This document shows, one piece after another, positions 1 to 7,490 of a stretch of DNA of 64,000 bases. Source of the DNA: Arthrobacter sp. MYb229 (lineage in GTDB: Bacteria; Actinomycetota; Actinomycetes; Actinomycetales; Micrococcaceae); NCBI RefSeq assembly GCF_002975405.1, contig NZ_PCPS01000003.1:248001-312000 (forward strand), given 5' to 3'. The translations under genes and the position numbers were made by a program. The notes beneath the pieces are model-generated. The model searched no databases. It saw only the letters and a list, made by a program, of their open reading frames with translations, and was not told where the DNA came from. Numbering within the stretch: position 1 is the stretch's first letter; each line of letters opens with the position of its first letter.

Positions 1-185
1 ACATCGGCGAGGAACAGGCCGTCGAACTTGCCCTTTTCCAGCACCTTGGCCAGGTGGGTCCAGTAGCCCAGGGTGTTGTAGGTCGACGCCTTGTCATCCG
101 GGTGGCGCCAGAGGCCCGGCGACTGGTGCACCACGCAGTTCATATCGAAGGCGTTAAAAAGGATTTCGCGCTTGTTCTCGCTCAT
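1..185 (-). CDS. FMN-dependent monooxygenase, NtaA/SnaA/DszA family (partial)
   Basis: Only the first 61 codons are in the window; the gene runs off the left edge. The start ATG is at 185. The visible N-terminus (MSENKREILFNAFDMN, then HQSPGLWRHPDD and FDGLFLADV) is typical of the flavin-dependent luciferase-like monooxygenases of the nitrilotriacetate/dibenzothiophene-sulfone type, which use FMNH2 and O2 to cleave C-N or C-S bonds. It lies 64 bp downstream of the SfnB/DszC-like gene on the same strand, probably in the same SAM-riboswitch-controlled transcript. A role in releasing sulfur from an organosulfur compound is inferred from that context; the substrate cannot be told. Confidence 0.8.
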   Translation of the reverse strand, partial: MSENKREILFNAFDMNCVVHQSPGLWRHPDDKASTYNTLGYWTHLAKVLEKGKFDGLFLAD

Positions 186-249
186 TGGTGTGCCCCTATC
201 CATAGAAGAAATCTGGTTAGTCTAAAAATCTGTGTTCGAAGAGTGTTGC

Positions 250-1584
250 CTAGCTGCCGGCGAACCGGTTTGCTCCGGTTACCGTGCCGGTGACGGACAG
301 CCGTTGGGGCTGCACGCCGTTGATCTCGTAGTCCCCCACGATGCGCGCCTTGTAGATCGCCGGATTGTGCGTCGCGATGGTTCGGGCGTTGCGCCAGTGG
401 CGGTCCATATTGCAGCTATTGCGAGTGGAAGATGCACCCAGCGCGTCGAAGAGCTTGCTGGTCGCTCCGATGACCAGCGGCTGCACGATCGTCTGGGCAC
501 GGTTTGCCGCCAATTCGCACACGGCAAAGCGCTCCTCGGCGTTCAGGTTCGCGTCGGCCATGGCCGACTCGACCTCCAGCACCGCGCCCATGACCACGGA
601 CTCCGCGGCGAAGATTTCGGCGGAAACCTCCCCGACGAGCTGCAAGACCTGCGGTTCGCGGTGCACCGGAACTCCGGTGCCGGTGCTGAAACTGCGGGTA
701 CGCGCCTGCACGGAGGAGCGCAGGTCGTTCAGTGCCGCCCGTCCGATTCCGGCCTGTACCGCCATGAGCACGAGTTGGAAGATCGCGGCTTCCGGATCCG
801 TGGGATCCTCCGGCATGAAGGTGTCCACCGGAACTTCGTGGAATTCGGTGCTGCCGGTACCGGTGAGCTGTTGGCCGAAACCATCCCAGTCATCGAGGAT
901 TTTCACGCCGCTGTGCTGGGTGGAAACTACCGCGATCTGGCGCCCTGGGAGTTGCGGGTGCGCCACCGCTACGGTGGTCCAGTCGGCGAAGATGGTGCCG
1001 GTGCAATAGAACTTCCGCCCATTGACCAGCCAGCGCGACCCCTCCTCGGTGACCTTGGTGTTGAGCAACCCGAGGGCGTTGCCGCCTTCCTCGGTGTAGG
1101 CGTTGCCCACGATCTGCCCGGAGCTGATTCGGGCAACCCATTTGCTACGGAGCTGCGCATCTTCCAGCCGCACCGCATTTTCCACGAAGGCAATATGCGC
1201 GCGCCATAGCTGAGCCACATGCGAGTCGGCCTCGGCTAATTCGATGAGCAACCGGAAGACATCGCTCAAGCGCGCCCCATGGCCGCCGTCGGCAACCGGC
1301 AGGCGCAGCGCACCGAAGCGCTCACGGTTCAGCAAGCCAACCTGTTCGAAAGGCAGGATCCGCTGCCGGTCGCGTTCCCTTGCACCCGCGGCGATCTGCG
1401 CGAACACCGGACGGAAAATGCCGGCAAGCCGTTCATACTGCTCGTCAGCGCCGGGGCCCGGGGTAATTTTCAGCAGCTGCCGGGTAGGAAGTTCCTGTGG
1501 AAGGTCGTCAAGCTCCACCGCGCTACCCGCAATAGACGGGTCGCTGAGCGCATTAAAGTCGCCAGCGGGATCGCCAAATGACAT
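250..1584 (-). CDS. SfnB/DszC-like acyl-CoA-dehydrogenase-fold monooxygenase
   Basis: This 444-residue protein has the three-part acyl-CoA dehydrogenase fold: helical N-domain about 55-160, beta middle domain about 165-265 (NAYTEEGGN, VNGRKFYCTG) and C-terminal helical domain about 285-430. The C-domain resembles the flavin monooxygenase branch (DszC, SfnB) rather than beta-oxidation enzymes: it has MDRHWRNARTIATHNP near the C-terminus in place of the usual catalytic-base segment. Such enzymes oxygenate sulfur compounds with reduced flavin. ATG at 1584 is preceded by GAGG seven nt upstream. A SAM riboswitch precedes it, so it should be expressed when methionine/SAM is low. The exact sulfur substrate is unknown. 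Confidence 0.8.
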   Translation of the reverse strand: MSFGDPAGDFNALSDPSIAGSAVELDDLPQELPTRQLLKITPGPGADEQYERLAGIFRPVFAQIAAGARERDRQRILPFEQVGLLNRERFGALRLPVADGGHGARLSDVFRLLIELAEADSHVAQLWRAHIAFVENAVRLEDAQLRSKWVARISSGQIVGNAYTEEGGNALGLLNTKVTEEGSRWLVNGRKFYCTGTIFADWTTVAVAHPQLPGRQIAVVSTQHSGVKILDDWDGFGQQLTGTGSTEFHEVPVDTFMPEDPTDPEAAIFQLVLMAVQAGIGRAALNDLRSSVQARTRSFSTGTGVPVHREPQVLQLVGEVSAEIFAAESVVMGAVLEVESAMADANLNAEERFAVCELAANRAQTIVQPLVIGATSKLFDALGASSTRNSCNMDRHWRNARTIATHNPAIYKARIVGDYEINGVQPQRLSVTGTVTGANRFAGS

Positions 1585-1603
1585 CGAAAGTCCTCAATTC
1601 TTT

Positions 1604-1698
1604 CCATCGGTCCTGGCTGTAGCACCGTCCCGCGCCAATATTTAGGTGGGTGGTTGCTGCGACGTCGACGAGCCAGATCTCTCGGTCGCTCTGGATGG
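1604..1698 (-). promoter_or_regulatory. SAM-I type riboswitch upstream of the SfnB-like gene
   Basis: On the minus strand the P1 arms CCATC (1694-1698) and GATGG (1604-1608) enclose the S-box core: GAGCGACCGAGAGATCTGG, GTCGCAGCAACC and GGTGCTACAGCC. The same core occurs in this window at 1970-2071 and 14850-14938, always before sulfur genes. The gene's SD (GAGG) begins about 8 nt after P1 and I see no intrinsic terminator between them, so control is more likely at translation initiation. The family call comes from the conserved core. Confidence 0.88.
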
Positions 1699-1969
1699 TT
1701 CGTAATCATTTGTAGCCTGAGGTCTACTTCGTCCTCAACCCGGTTAGTCACATTTCGTCGTGCACGGATGGAGATTGAAATGCATCAAGGACAGCACTTG
1801 CCTAACGCGGCCGAACACAACGCCTAGCGTTTAGCGATTTTTCGGCCAAATGCGCGATTAGTGAAATAAAAATCGAAACATCACGATGATGTGACGCATC
1901 TATCGAATATTTATCATGTTACGAAAGATTTGCATTGAAATCGTTCGAAGGCCTGTAATAGTCGTGTAA

Positions 1970-2071
1970 CCATCCCGAGCGGCTAAGAGATCTGGCTCTG
2001 TGACGCCGCAGCAACCACCACACACGGTTAATAAACCAAACGGTGTCCGGTGCTACCGCCAGGAACGATGG
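1970..2071 (+). promoter_or_regulatory. SAM-I type riboswitch upstream of the sulfonate transporter operon
   Basis: P1 arms CCATC (1970-1974) and GATGG (2067-2071) flank the core GAGCGGCTAAGAGATCTGG, GACGCCGCAGCAACC and GGTGCTACCGCCAG. The last bases of P1 overlap the GGAG Shine-Dalgarno (2070-2073) of the ATPase gene starting at 2080, so P1 formation on SAM binding would directly hide the ribosome site. The preceding 271 bp (1699-1969) are AT-rich and should hold the back-to-back promoters of both riboswitch transcripts. I see no gene there. Confidence 0.9.
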
Positions 2072-2079
2072 AGATGAAA

Positions 2080-2892
2080 ATGACTACAGCCTTTGCCTTG
2101 CCCGAGACCGTCCAAAGCGCAACGGCGCTCGACGTGGAGTTCCTCGAGCTATCGCGTACTTTCACCGCCAAGAAGGAAAGCAACACGGTGCTTCGCGACG
2201 TGAATCTGCGCCTCGGAGCGGGCCAGATTGTTGCAATTCTCGGCGCAAGCGGTTGCGGCAAATCCACTCTCTTGCGGGCGGCCTCCGGCCTGGACCGCCC
2301 CTCCACCGGGTCGGTGGTCATCGGAAGCCGCGCCGTGACGGGGATAGATGAGCGGTGCGCCGTTGCATTCCAGGAACCACGGCTATTGCCTTGGCGCTCG
2401 GTCCGAGACAACGTGTCCATCGGCCTTGCGCCGGGAACCGACAAGCAATCCGGGCGCCAGCTGATCGCCGAGCTGCTGGAGCTGACCGGCTTGAGCCACG
2501 CAGCAGATCTGCGCCCACGTGAAATTTCCGGGGGCATGGCTCAGCGGGTTTCGCTTGCTCGCGCGTTGGCCCGGCGCCCGGGCGTCCTGCTTCTCGACGA
2601 ACCCTTTGGTGCGCTCGATGCGCTGACCCGAATGAAAATGCAGGATCTGCTGCTGGCCATCCATAAGTCTTTCCCGACTACCGTGCTGCTGGTGACCCAC
2701 GACGTCGATGAGGCGCTGACTCTCGCCGACCGCATCGTCGTGCTGGGCCGACCCGAGGGCCAGGCCTCGGCGACCGTGATCGAGGATCGAGTCCTGTCCG
2801 CGGCGCACCCGCGCAGCCATACGAGCAGCGAATTCGTCGCCCACCGCACAGCGCTGCTGAGCCTGCTCGGCGTTGATCCGACGAACCACTAG
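2080..2892 (+). CDS. ssuB: ABC transporter ATPase, aliphatic-sulfonate type (SsuB-like)
   Basis: This 270-residue cytoplasmic ATPase powers import of a small sulfur compound. Visible motifs are Walker A GASGCGKST (55-63), Q-loop FQEPRLLPW, signature ISGGMAQR, Walker B LLLDEPFGALD and switch histidine LLVTHD, in the pattern of the nitrate/sulfonate/taurine family. I chose ATG 2080 because GGAG lies 6 nt upstream; an in-frame ATG at 2050 falls inside the riboswitch and is unlikely. The gene heads an ssuB-ssuA-ssuC-acs operon under SAM control. Whether the substrate is a sulfonate, a sulfate ester or taurine cannot be told. Confidence 0.88.
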   Translation: MTTAFALPETVQSATALDVEFLELSRTFTAKKESNTVLRDVNLRLGAGQIVAILGASGCGKSTLLRAASGLDRPSTGSVVIGSRAVTGIDERCAVAFQEPRLLPWRSVRDNVSIGLAPGTDKQSGRQLIAELLELTGLSHAADLRPREISGGMAQRVSLARALARRPGVLLLDEPFGALDALTRMKMQDLLLAIHKSFPTTVLLVTHDVDEALTLADRIVVLGRPEGQASATVIEDRVLSAAHPRSHTSSEFVAHRTALLSLLGVDPTNH

Positions 2893-2954
2893 CACTTTCT
2901 ACCGCACTCATTTGGTCCCGCGGGCCTTCCATTCGCACAAATCAAGGATTTTCC

Positions 2955-3971
2955 ATGCTCTCGAATCGTTTTTCCCGTCGCGCCGCACTATCCGTAGCAA
3001 CGCTTGGCATTTCGGCCCTGGTGCTGACCGGATGCGCGGGCGAGAACGCCGCAGCCGACGGCCAGACGCTGTCCATCGACTTCGCCACCTACAATCCGCT
3101 GAGCCTGGTCCTGAAAGAAAAGGGGTGGCTGGACGCCGCCGCTAAGGAACAAGGGGTCAGCGTCGAATGGATCCAGTCGGCCGGCTCGAACAAGGCCAAC
3201 GAGGCGCTGCGCGCCGATGCCGTGGATGTGGGATCCACCGCCGGTTCGGCAGCACTGCTGGCCCGCTCCAACGGCTCACCTATCAAGACCATCTCGCTGT
3301 ATTCGCAGCCCGAATGGTCCGCCCTAGTGGTGAACGAGGACTCGGATATCAAGTCGGTCAAGGACCTTGAGGGCAAACAGGTCGCGGCCACCAAGGGCAC
3401 CGACCCCTACTTCTTCTTGCTGCAATCCTTGGCCGAAGCCGGTCTGAGCGATTCGGACATCACCTTGCAGAACGTGCAGCACGCCGATGGGCGCACCGCG
3501 CTGGTCAACGGTTCGGTCGATGCCTGGAGCGGCCTGGATCCGATCATGGCCGATGCCGAACAGGACGGCGCGAAGCTGCTCTACCGTAACTTGGACTTCA
3601 ACACCTATGGCGCGTTGAATGCCCGCGAAGATTTCATCGAGGAGAGCCCCGAACTCGCCCAGCTGGTGGTGGACTCCTACGAGAAGGCTCGCGGATGGGC
3701 CGCCGCCAATCCTGGTGAAACGGCGAGCATTCTGGCCGAGGTTGCAGGTCTGGAGGCCCCGGTCGCCACCCAGGTGATCGAGGAACGCTCGAACCTCGAC
3801 GTGGACACCGTGCCGGGTGAGGATTTCATTTCGGTGCTGCGCAATATCGGACCTACCTTCGTGGCCAACAAGGACGTCTCCACCCAGGACGCAGTCGATC
3901 AAGCGCTGGAATCCCTGGTGGATGAGCAGTTCGCTGCCCAGGCCGACGCGACGAAGATCGCCGGGGAATAA
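2955..3971 (+). CDS. ssuA: ABC transporter substrate-binding lipoprotein, sulfonate type (SsuA-like)
   Basis: This 338-residue exported lipoprotein has a short basic N-terminus (NRFSRR), a hydrophobic stretch and the lipobox LTGC, giving Cys26 as the likely lipidated residue. The mature part resembles periplasmic-binding-protein type II (NMT1/SsuA-like), with FATYNPLSLVLKEKGWL near the start and VDVGSTAGSAALLARSNG lining the usual ligand cleft. AAGGA upstream of ATG 2955 serves as SD. It sits between the ATPase and permease genes of one transporter and would capture the substrate outside the membrane. The ligand class is inferred from family and riboswitch. Confidence 0.87.
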   Translation: MLSNRFSRRAALSVATLGISALVLTGCAGENAAADGQTLSIDFATYNPLSLVLKEKGWLDAAAKEQGVSVEWIQSAGSNKANEALRADAVDVGSTAGSAALLARSNGSPIKTISLYSQPEWSALVVNEDSDIKSVKDLEGKQVAATKGTDPYFFLLQSLAEAGLSDSDITLQNVQHADGRTALVNGSVDAWSGLDPIMADAEQDGAKLLYRNLDFNTYGALNAREDFIEESPELAQLVVDSYEKARGWAAANPGETASILAEVAGLEAPVATQVIEERSNLDVDTVPGEDFISVLRNIGPTFVANKDVSTQDAVDQALESLVDEQFAAQADATKIAGE

Positions 3972-3976
3972 GCAAC

Positions 3977-4798
3977 ATGTCTTCAGCGAACCAAACCCAG
4001 CAAGCCAGCACGCCGGTGCAGGCACGCGAAAGCCTTGGCGCCAGGCTTCTGAAGCTACCGCACTGGCTGCTCGCGCTGATCCTGCCGCTCATCGTCTTGC
4101 TCACCTGGCAGGTGGTGACGACCACCGGCATCGTCGCGCCGTGGTCCTTGCCGACTCCGGCGGCCGTGGTGGCCGCGGCCGGCGAACTGCTCGAAGGCGG
4201 CGAGCTGGGCAAACATGTGGGCATTTCGACCCAGCGTGTACTGCTCGGATTCTTCTTCGGCTCGCTGCTCGGCCTGCTGTTCGGCGCGCTGGTCGGACTG
4301 TCCCGGCTCGCCGACGCACTGCTCGGCCTGAGCATCGGGGCGCTGCGCGCCGTGCCTTCGCTGGCCTGGGTTCCGCTGCTCATCCTGTGGATGAAGATGG
4401 GCGAGGACTCCAAGGTCACGCTGGTCATCATCGGCGCATTCTTCCCGGTGTTCACCACCGTTGCCTTGGCCCTGCGCCACGTGGACCGCCAGCTCATCGA
4501 AGCCGCGCGCGCGTTCGGACTGAACGGCCTGAAGCTGCTGCGCACCGTGCAGCTTCCCGCGGTGGTTCCCTCGGTCTTCTCCGGGCTTCGCCTCGCCTTG
4601 GCCCAGGCCTGGCTGTTCCTGGTCGCCGCCGAACTGCTCGGCGCCTCCATGGGGCTGGGCTATCTGCTCACCGACTCGCAGAACAACGGTCGCATCGACC
4701 GGTTGATCCTGACAATTATCCTGCTCGCCGTCTTCGGAAAGATCACCGATGCCCTGCTCTCGGTAGCAGAACGCTGGGCGATCAACCGCTGGACCTAA
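3977..4798 (+). CDS. ssuC: ABC transporter permease, sulfonate type (SsuC-like)
   Basis: This 273-residue membrane protein of the BPD_transp_1 family starts 5 nt after ssuA, with an SD-like GGGGAA ahead of ATG 3977. It has about six hydrophobic segments, the first at about 30-50. The EAA-loop signature is seen as EAARAFGLNGLKLLRTVQLP around residues 175-195, the contact with the ATPase. The family is the nitrate/sulfonate/taurine permeases. It forms the channel of the transporter encoded by the two preceding genes. Confidence 0.87.
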   Translation: MSSANQTQQASTPVQARESLGARLLKLPHWLLALILPLIVLLTWQVVTTTGIVAPWSLPTPAAVVAAAGELLEGGELGKHVGISTQRVLLGFFFGSLLGLLFGALVGLSRLADALLGLSIGALRAVPSLAWVPLLILWMKMGEDSKVTLVIIGAFFPVFTTVALALRHVDRQLIEAARAFGLNGLKLLRTVQLPAVVPSVFSGLRLALAQAWLFLVAAELLGASMGLGYLLTDSQNNGRIDRLILTIILLAVFGKITDALLSVAERWAINRWT

Positions 4799-4830
4799 GC
4801 CAACAACTCGAATCACGTTCAAGGACCGCA

Positions 4831-6795
4831 ATGACCACCATCGAATTGGCCAGTACAAATCAGCCCTCCAACGCCGAGGCACGCCAGGAGTTCTGGGACG
4901 AGGCGGCGAACCTGCTTGACTGGGACACCCCATGGCACACCACCAGCCAGATCATCCCGGCAGACGCACAAGCCAAGCGCGGCCCGCAGATCTCCTGGTA
5001 CCTCGGGGGCAAGCTCAACGCCGCGGTGAACTGCGCCGACCGCCATGTGGCCGCCGGCAACGGCGAGAAGGTCGCCCTCTACTTCGAGGGCGAGCCCGGT
5101 GACCGCATCGCGGTGACCTACCGGAACCTCCAGGAGCGCGTCAGCCAGGCGGCGAACGCCCTGCAGGAGCTCGGCGTGGCCAAGGGGGACCGCGTGGTCA
5201 TCTATCTGCCGGTGCTTGTCGAAACCATCGTCATCACCCTGGCCTGCGCACGCATCGGGGCGATCCATTCGCTGGTCTTCGGCGGCTTTTCCGCGGAGGC
5301 GTTGAAGTTCCGGGTGGAGGACACCAAGGCCAAGCTGCTGGTCACCACCGACGGCCAGTTCCGCCGCGGCACCTCGGTTCCGGTCAAGGCCAACGCAGAT
5401 CTTGCGGTATCCGGGGAAAACAGCATCGAAAAGGTTCTGGTGATCCGCCGGACCGGGGATGAGATCCCGTGGACCGCCGGACGCGATGTGTGGTGGCACG
5501 AGGCGGTGGAAACTCAGTCCACCGAGCACGCAGCGCAGGCTTTCGATTCAGAGACCCCGCTGTTCATCATGTACACCTCCGGAACCACCGGGCAGCCCAA
5601 GGGGCTGGTGCACACCACCGGCGGGTACCTGACCCAGGCCGCGTACAGCCACAATCTCCTGTTCGGCAACCCCGACGAATCCCAACGCGCGAGCGACGTG
5701 CACTGGTGCACCGCGGACCTGGCTTGGGTCACCGCGCACACCTACGAGATCTACGGCCCGCTGGCCAACGGCGTCACCCAGGTGATCTACGAGGGCGTGC
5801 CCAACGCACCGCACCCGGGCCGCCACTTCGAAATCATCGAACGCTACAAGGTCACCAGCTACTACACCGCGCCGACCCTGGTCCGTTCGCTGATGGGCTG
5901 GTTCCCCGAGGGGGTTCCGGCCGGCTATGACCTGTCCTCGGTTCGGGTGGGCGGCACCGTGGGCGAGTCGGTCAACCCCGAGGCGTGGCGCTGGCTGCGC
6001 GCTCAGCTGGGGCGCGACACCCCCGGCGGCATCCCGATGGTCGATACCTGGTGGCAGTCCGAGTCCGGCGCAACCGTCCTCTCCCCGCTGCCTACCGACG
6101 AGCATTTCAAGCCCGGCTGCGCTTCGCGGGCGCTGCCCGGCGTTTCGGTGGACATCGTGGACGCCTCCGGCGGCCGCGTGGGGCCCAACGAGCAGGGAAA
6201 TATCGTGATCACCCAGACCGGCCCGTCCATGGCCCGCACGGTCTGGGGAAACCCGGAACGCTACTACACCAGCTACTGGGAGCAGTACGCCGCGCAGGGC
6301 TGGTTCCTGGCCGGGGATGGCGCGCGCTTCGATGAGGATGGGGACATCTACATTCTGGGACGCACCGATGACGTGATCAACATTTCCGGACACCGGCTGT
6401 CCACCATCGAGATCGAATCCGCACTGGTCACCCACCCAGGTGTGGTCGAGGCGGGAGTCTGCCCGACCCCCGATCAGAAAACCGGGCACGCGGCCACCGC
6501 GTTCGTGGTGCCGCTGGATGCCTCGCTGGTCGCGGCGCAACCCGATGCGCAGACGCTCGTCCGCCAGCAGCAGTTCATCGCCGAGCTGCGCGCAACCGTC
6601 ACCACGCAGATCGGACCGATCGCCAAACCACGCGATATCGTCCTGGTCCCCGATGTGCCCAAGACCCGCTCGGGCAAAATCATGCGCCGCCTGCTGACCC
6701 AGCTCTTCGAGGGCACCAAGCTCGGGGACACCACCAGCTTGCAAAATGAACCATGCATTGCCCGGCTCAACGAGATCTGCCGCGCTCGTCCCTAG
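4831..6795 (+). CDS. acsA: Acetyl-CoA synthetase-type AMP-forming acyl-CoA ligase
   Basis: This 654-residue enzyme has the full length and motifs of acetyl-CoA synthetase: P-loop YTSGTTGQPKG, WCTADLAWVT, MVDTWWQSESG (with the acetate-pocket Trp), GRTDDVINISGHR and the C-terminal SGKIMRRLL with the catalytic Lys that is often acetylated. It would activate acetate, or a similarly small acid, with ATP and CoA. The reading frame is open upstream to 3817, but ATG 4831 gives the family's usual N-terminus. It lies 32 nt after ssuC with no terminator between, so it is probably SAM-riboswitch controlled. The usual GWVTGHSY reads AWVTAHTY, a small divergence. Acetate itself may not be the true substrate. 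Confidence 0.85.
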   Translation: MTTIELASTNQPSNAEARQEFWDEAANLLDWDTPWHTTSQIIPADAQAKRGPQISWYLGGKLNAAVNCADRHVAAGNGEKVALYFEGEPGDRIAVTYRNLQERVSQAANALQELGVAKGDRVVIYLPVLVETIVITLACARIGAIHSLVFGGFSAEALKFRVEDTKAKLLVTTDGQFRRGTSVPVKANADLAVSGENSIEKVLVIRRTGDEIPWTAGRDVWWHEAVETQSTEHAAQAFDSETPLFIMYTSGTTGQPKGLVHTTGGYLTQAAYSHNLLFGNPDESQRASDVHWCTADLAWVTAHTYEIYGPLANGVTQVIYEGVPNAPHPGRHFEIIERYKVTSYYTAPTLVRSLMGWFPEGVPAGYDLSSVRVGGTVGESVNPEAWRWLRAQLGRDTPGGIPMVDTWWQSESGATVLSPLPTDEHFKPGCASRALPGVSVDIVDASGGRVGPNEQGNIVITQTGPSMARTVWGNPERYYTSYWEQYAAQGWFLAGDGARFDEDGDIYILGRTDDVINISGHRLSTIEIESALVTHPGVVEAGVCPTPDQKTGHAATAFVVPLDASLVAAQPDAQTLVRQQQFIAELRATVTTQIGPIAKPRDIVLVPDVPKTRSGKIMRRLLTQLFEGTKLGDTTSLQNEPCIARLNEICRARP

Positions 6796-6803
6796 CCGCC
6801 AAT

Positions 6804-6855
6804 GAATCTGGCCGACCTTCATCCGCAATTGCGAAGGTCGGCCAGATTCGTTTAA
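6804..6855 (+). terminator. Intrinsic terminator after the ssu-acs operon
   Basis: A perfect 17-bp stem (GAATCTGGCCGACCTTC at 6804-6820 with its complement at 6833-6849) has a 12-nt loop and is followed by a weak T-rich tail. It closes the sulfur operon 8 nt after the stop codon. Confidence 0.85.
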
Positions 6856-6897
6856 CCGCTTCTGACCACGAATTTTCAGCGGAGCGAAAAGACACGA

Positions 6898-6942
6898 GTA
6901 ATTATCTTGACTCATTCAAAATAAATAGGGCAAGCTAGTACC
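6898..6942 (+). promoter_or_regulatory. AT-rich furA-katG promoter and likely FurA operator
   Basis: A TTGACT -35-like hexamer (6907-6912) sits in an AT-rich tract (TAATTATCTTGACTCATTC) directly before furA. Actinobacterial furA genes are known to be autoregulated through an AT-rich sequence at this place. The -10 is not clear, and the ATG follows so closely that a leaderless mRNA is possible. Confidence 0.55.
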
Positions 6943-7395
6943 ATGACAACATCCGAGGGAATCGAGAAGGTGCTGCGCGAAGCATCGATGCGGGTCACCC
7001 GACCGCGCGTCGCGGTGCTCGCCGCGGTGACAGCTCATCCCCACGCGGATACCGAAACCATTATCGAGGCAGTGCGCCAAGAACACCCGCTGGTATCCCA
7101 CCAGGCGGTCTACGATTCGCTGAAGCTTCTCACGAACCTTGGACTGCTCCGCCAAATTCAGCCCCACGGGCATATCGCCCGGTACGAAACCCGCGTAGGG
7201 GACAACCACCATCATGTGGTGTGCCGCAATTGCGGAACGCTGGCAGACGTGGACTGCGCCGTCGGAGCCGCACCTTGCTTGCATGCCTCGGATCACCACG
7301 GTTTCAGCATCGACGAGGCAGAGGTCATCTATTGGGGACTCTGCCCGGACTGCCAACAAGCCAAGACAGCGCAGCCGGCTACGGGAACTGTCTGA
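6943..7395 (+). CDS. furA: Fur-family peroxide/iron regulator FurA
   Basis: This 150-residue Fur protein has an N-terminal winged helix (RVTRPRVAVLAAV, then SHQAVYDSLKLL as recognition helix) and a C-terminal dimerisation/metal domain with HHHVVCRNCG and CPDC, matching the HHVVCxxC...CxxC metal-site pattern. FurA represses katG and itself and releases DNA on oxidation by peroxide. katG follows 95 bp downstream on the same strand, the classic actinobacterial pair. Confidence 0.93.
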   Translation: MTTSEGIEKVLREASMRVTRPRVAVLAAVTAHPHADTETIIEAVRQEHPLVSHQAVYDSLKLLTNLGLLRQIQPHGHIARYETRVGDNHHHVVCRNCGTLADVDCAVGAAPCLHASDHHGFSIDEAEVIYWGLCPDCQQAKTAQPATGTV

Positions 7396-7490
7396 AAAGA
7401 AGTACCGCAAGGAACTAATTTTCGTCTCCGCGGGCCAACGGCGCACGGAGACGGAGTACCAAACCAATCCCTTATCGGAAGGAAGACTAC

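Noticed and set aside
3817-4830. Upstream extension of the acyl-CoA ligase frame
   Set aside because: It overlaps ssuA and ssuC in another frame; the family N-terminus begins at ATG 4831.
5548-6915. 455-codon minus-strand ORF opposite the acetyl-CoA synthetase gene
   Set aside because: Antisense shadow of a protein with every expected motif; no SD or domain of its own.
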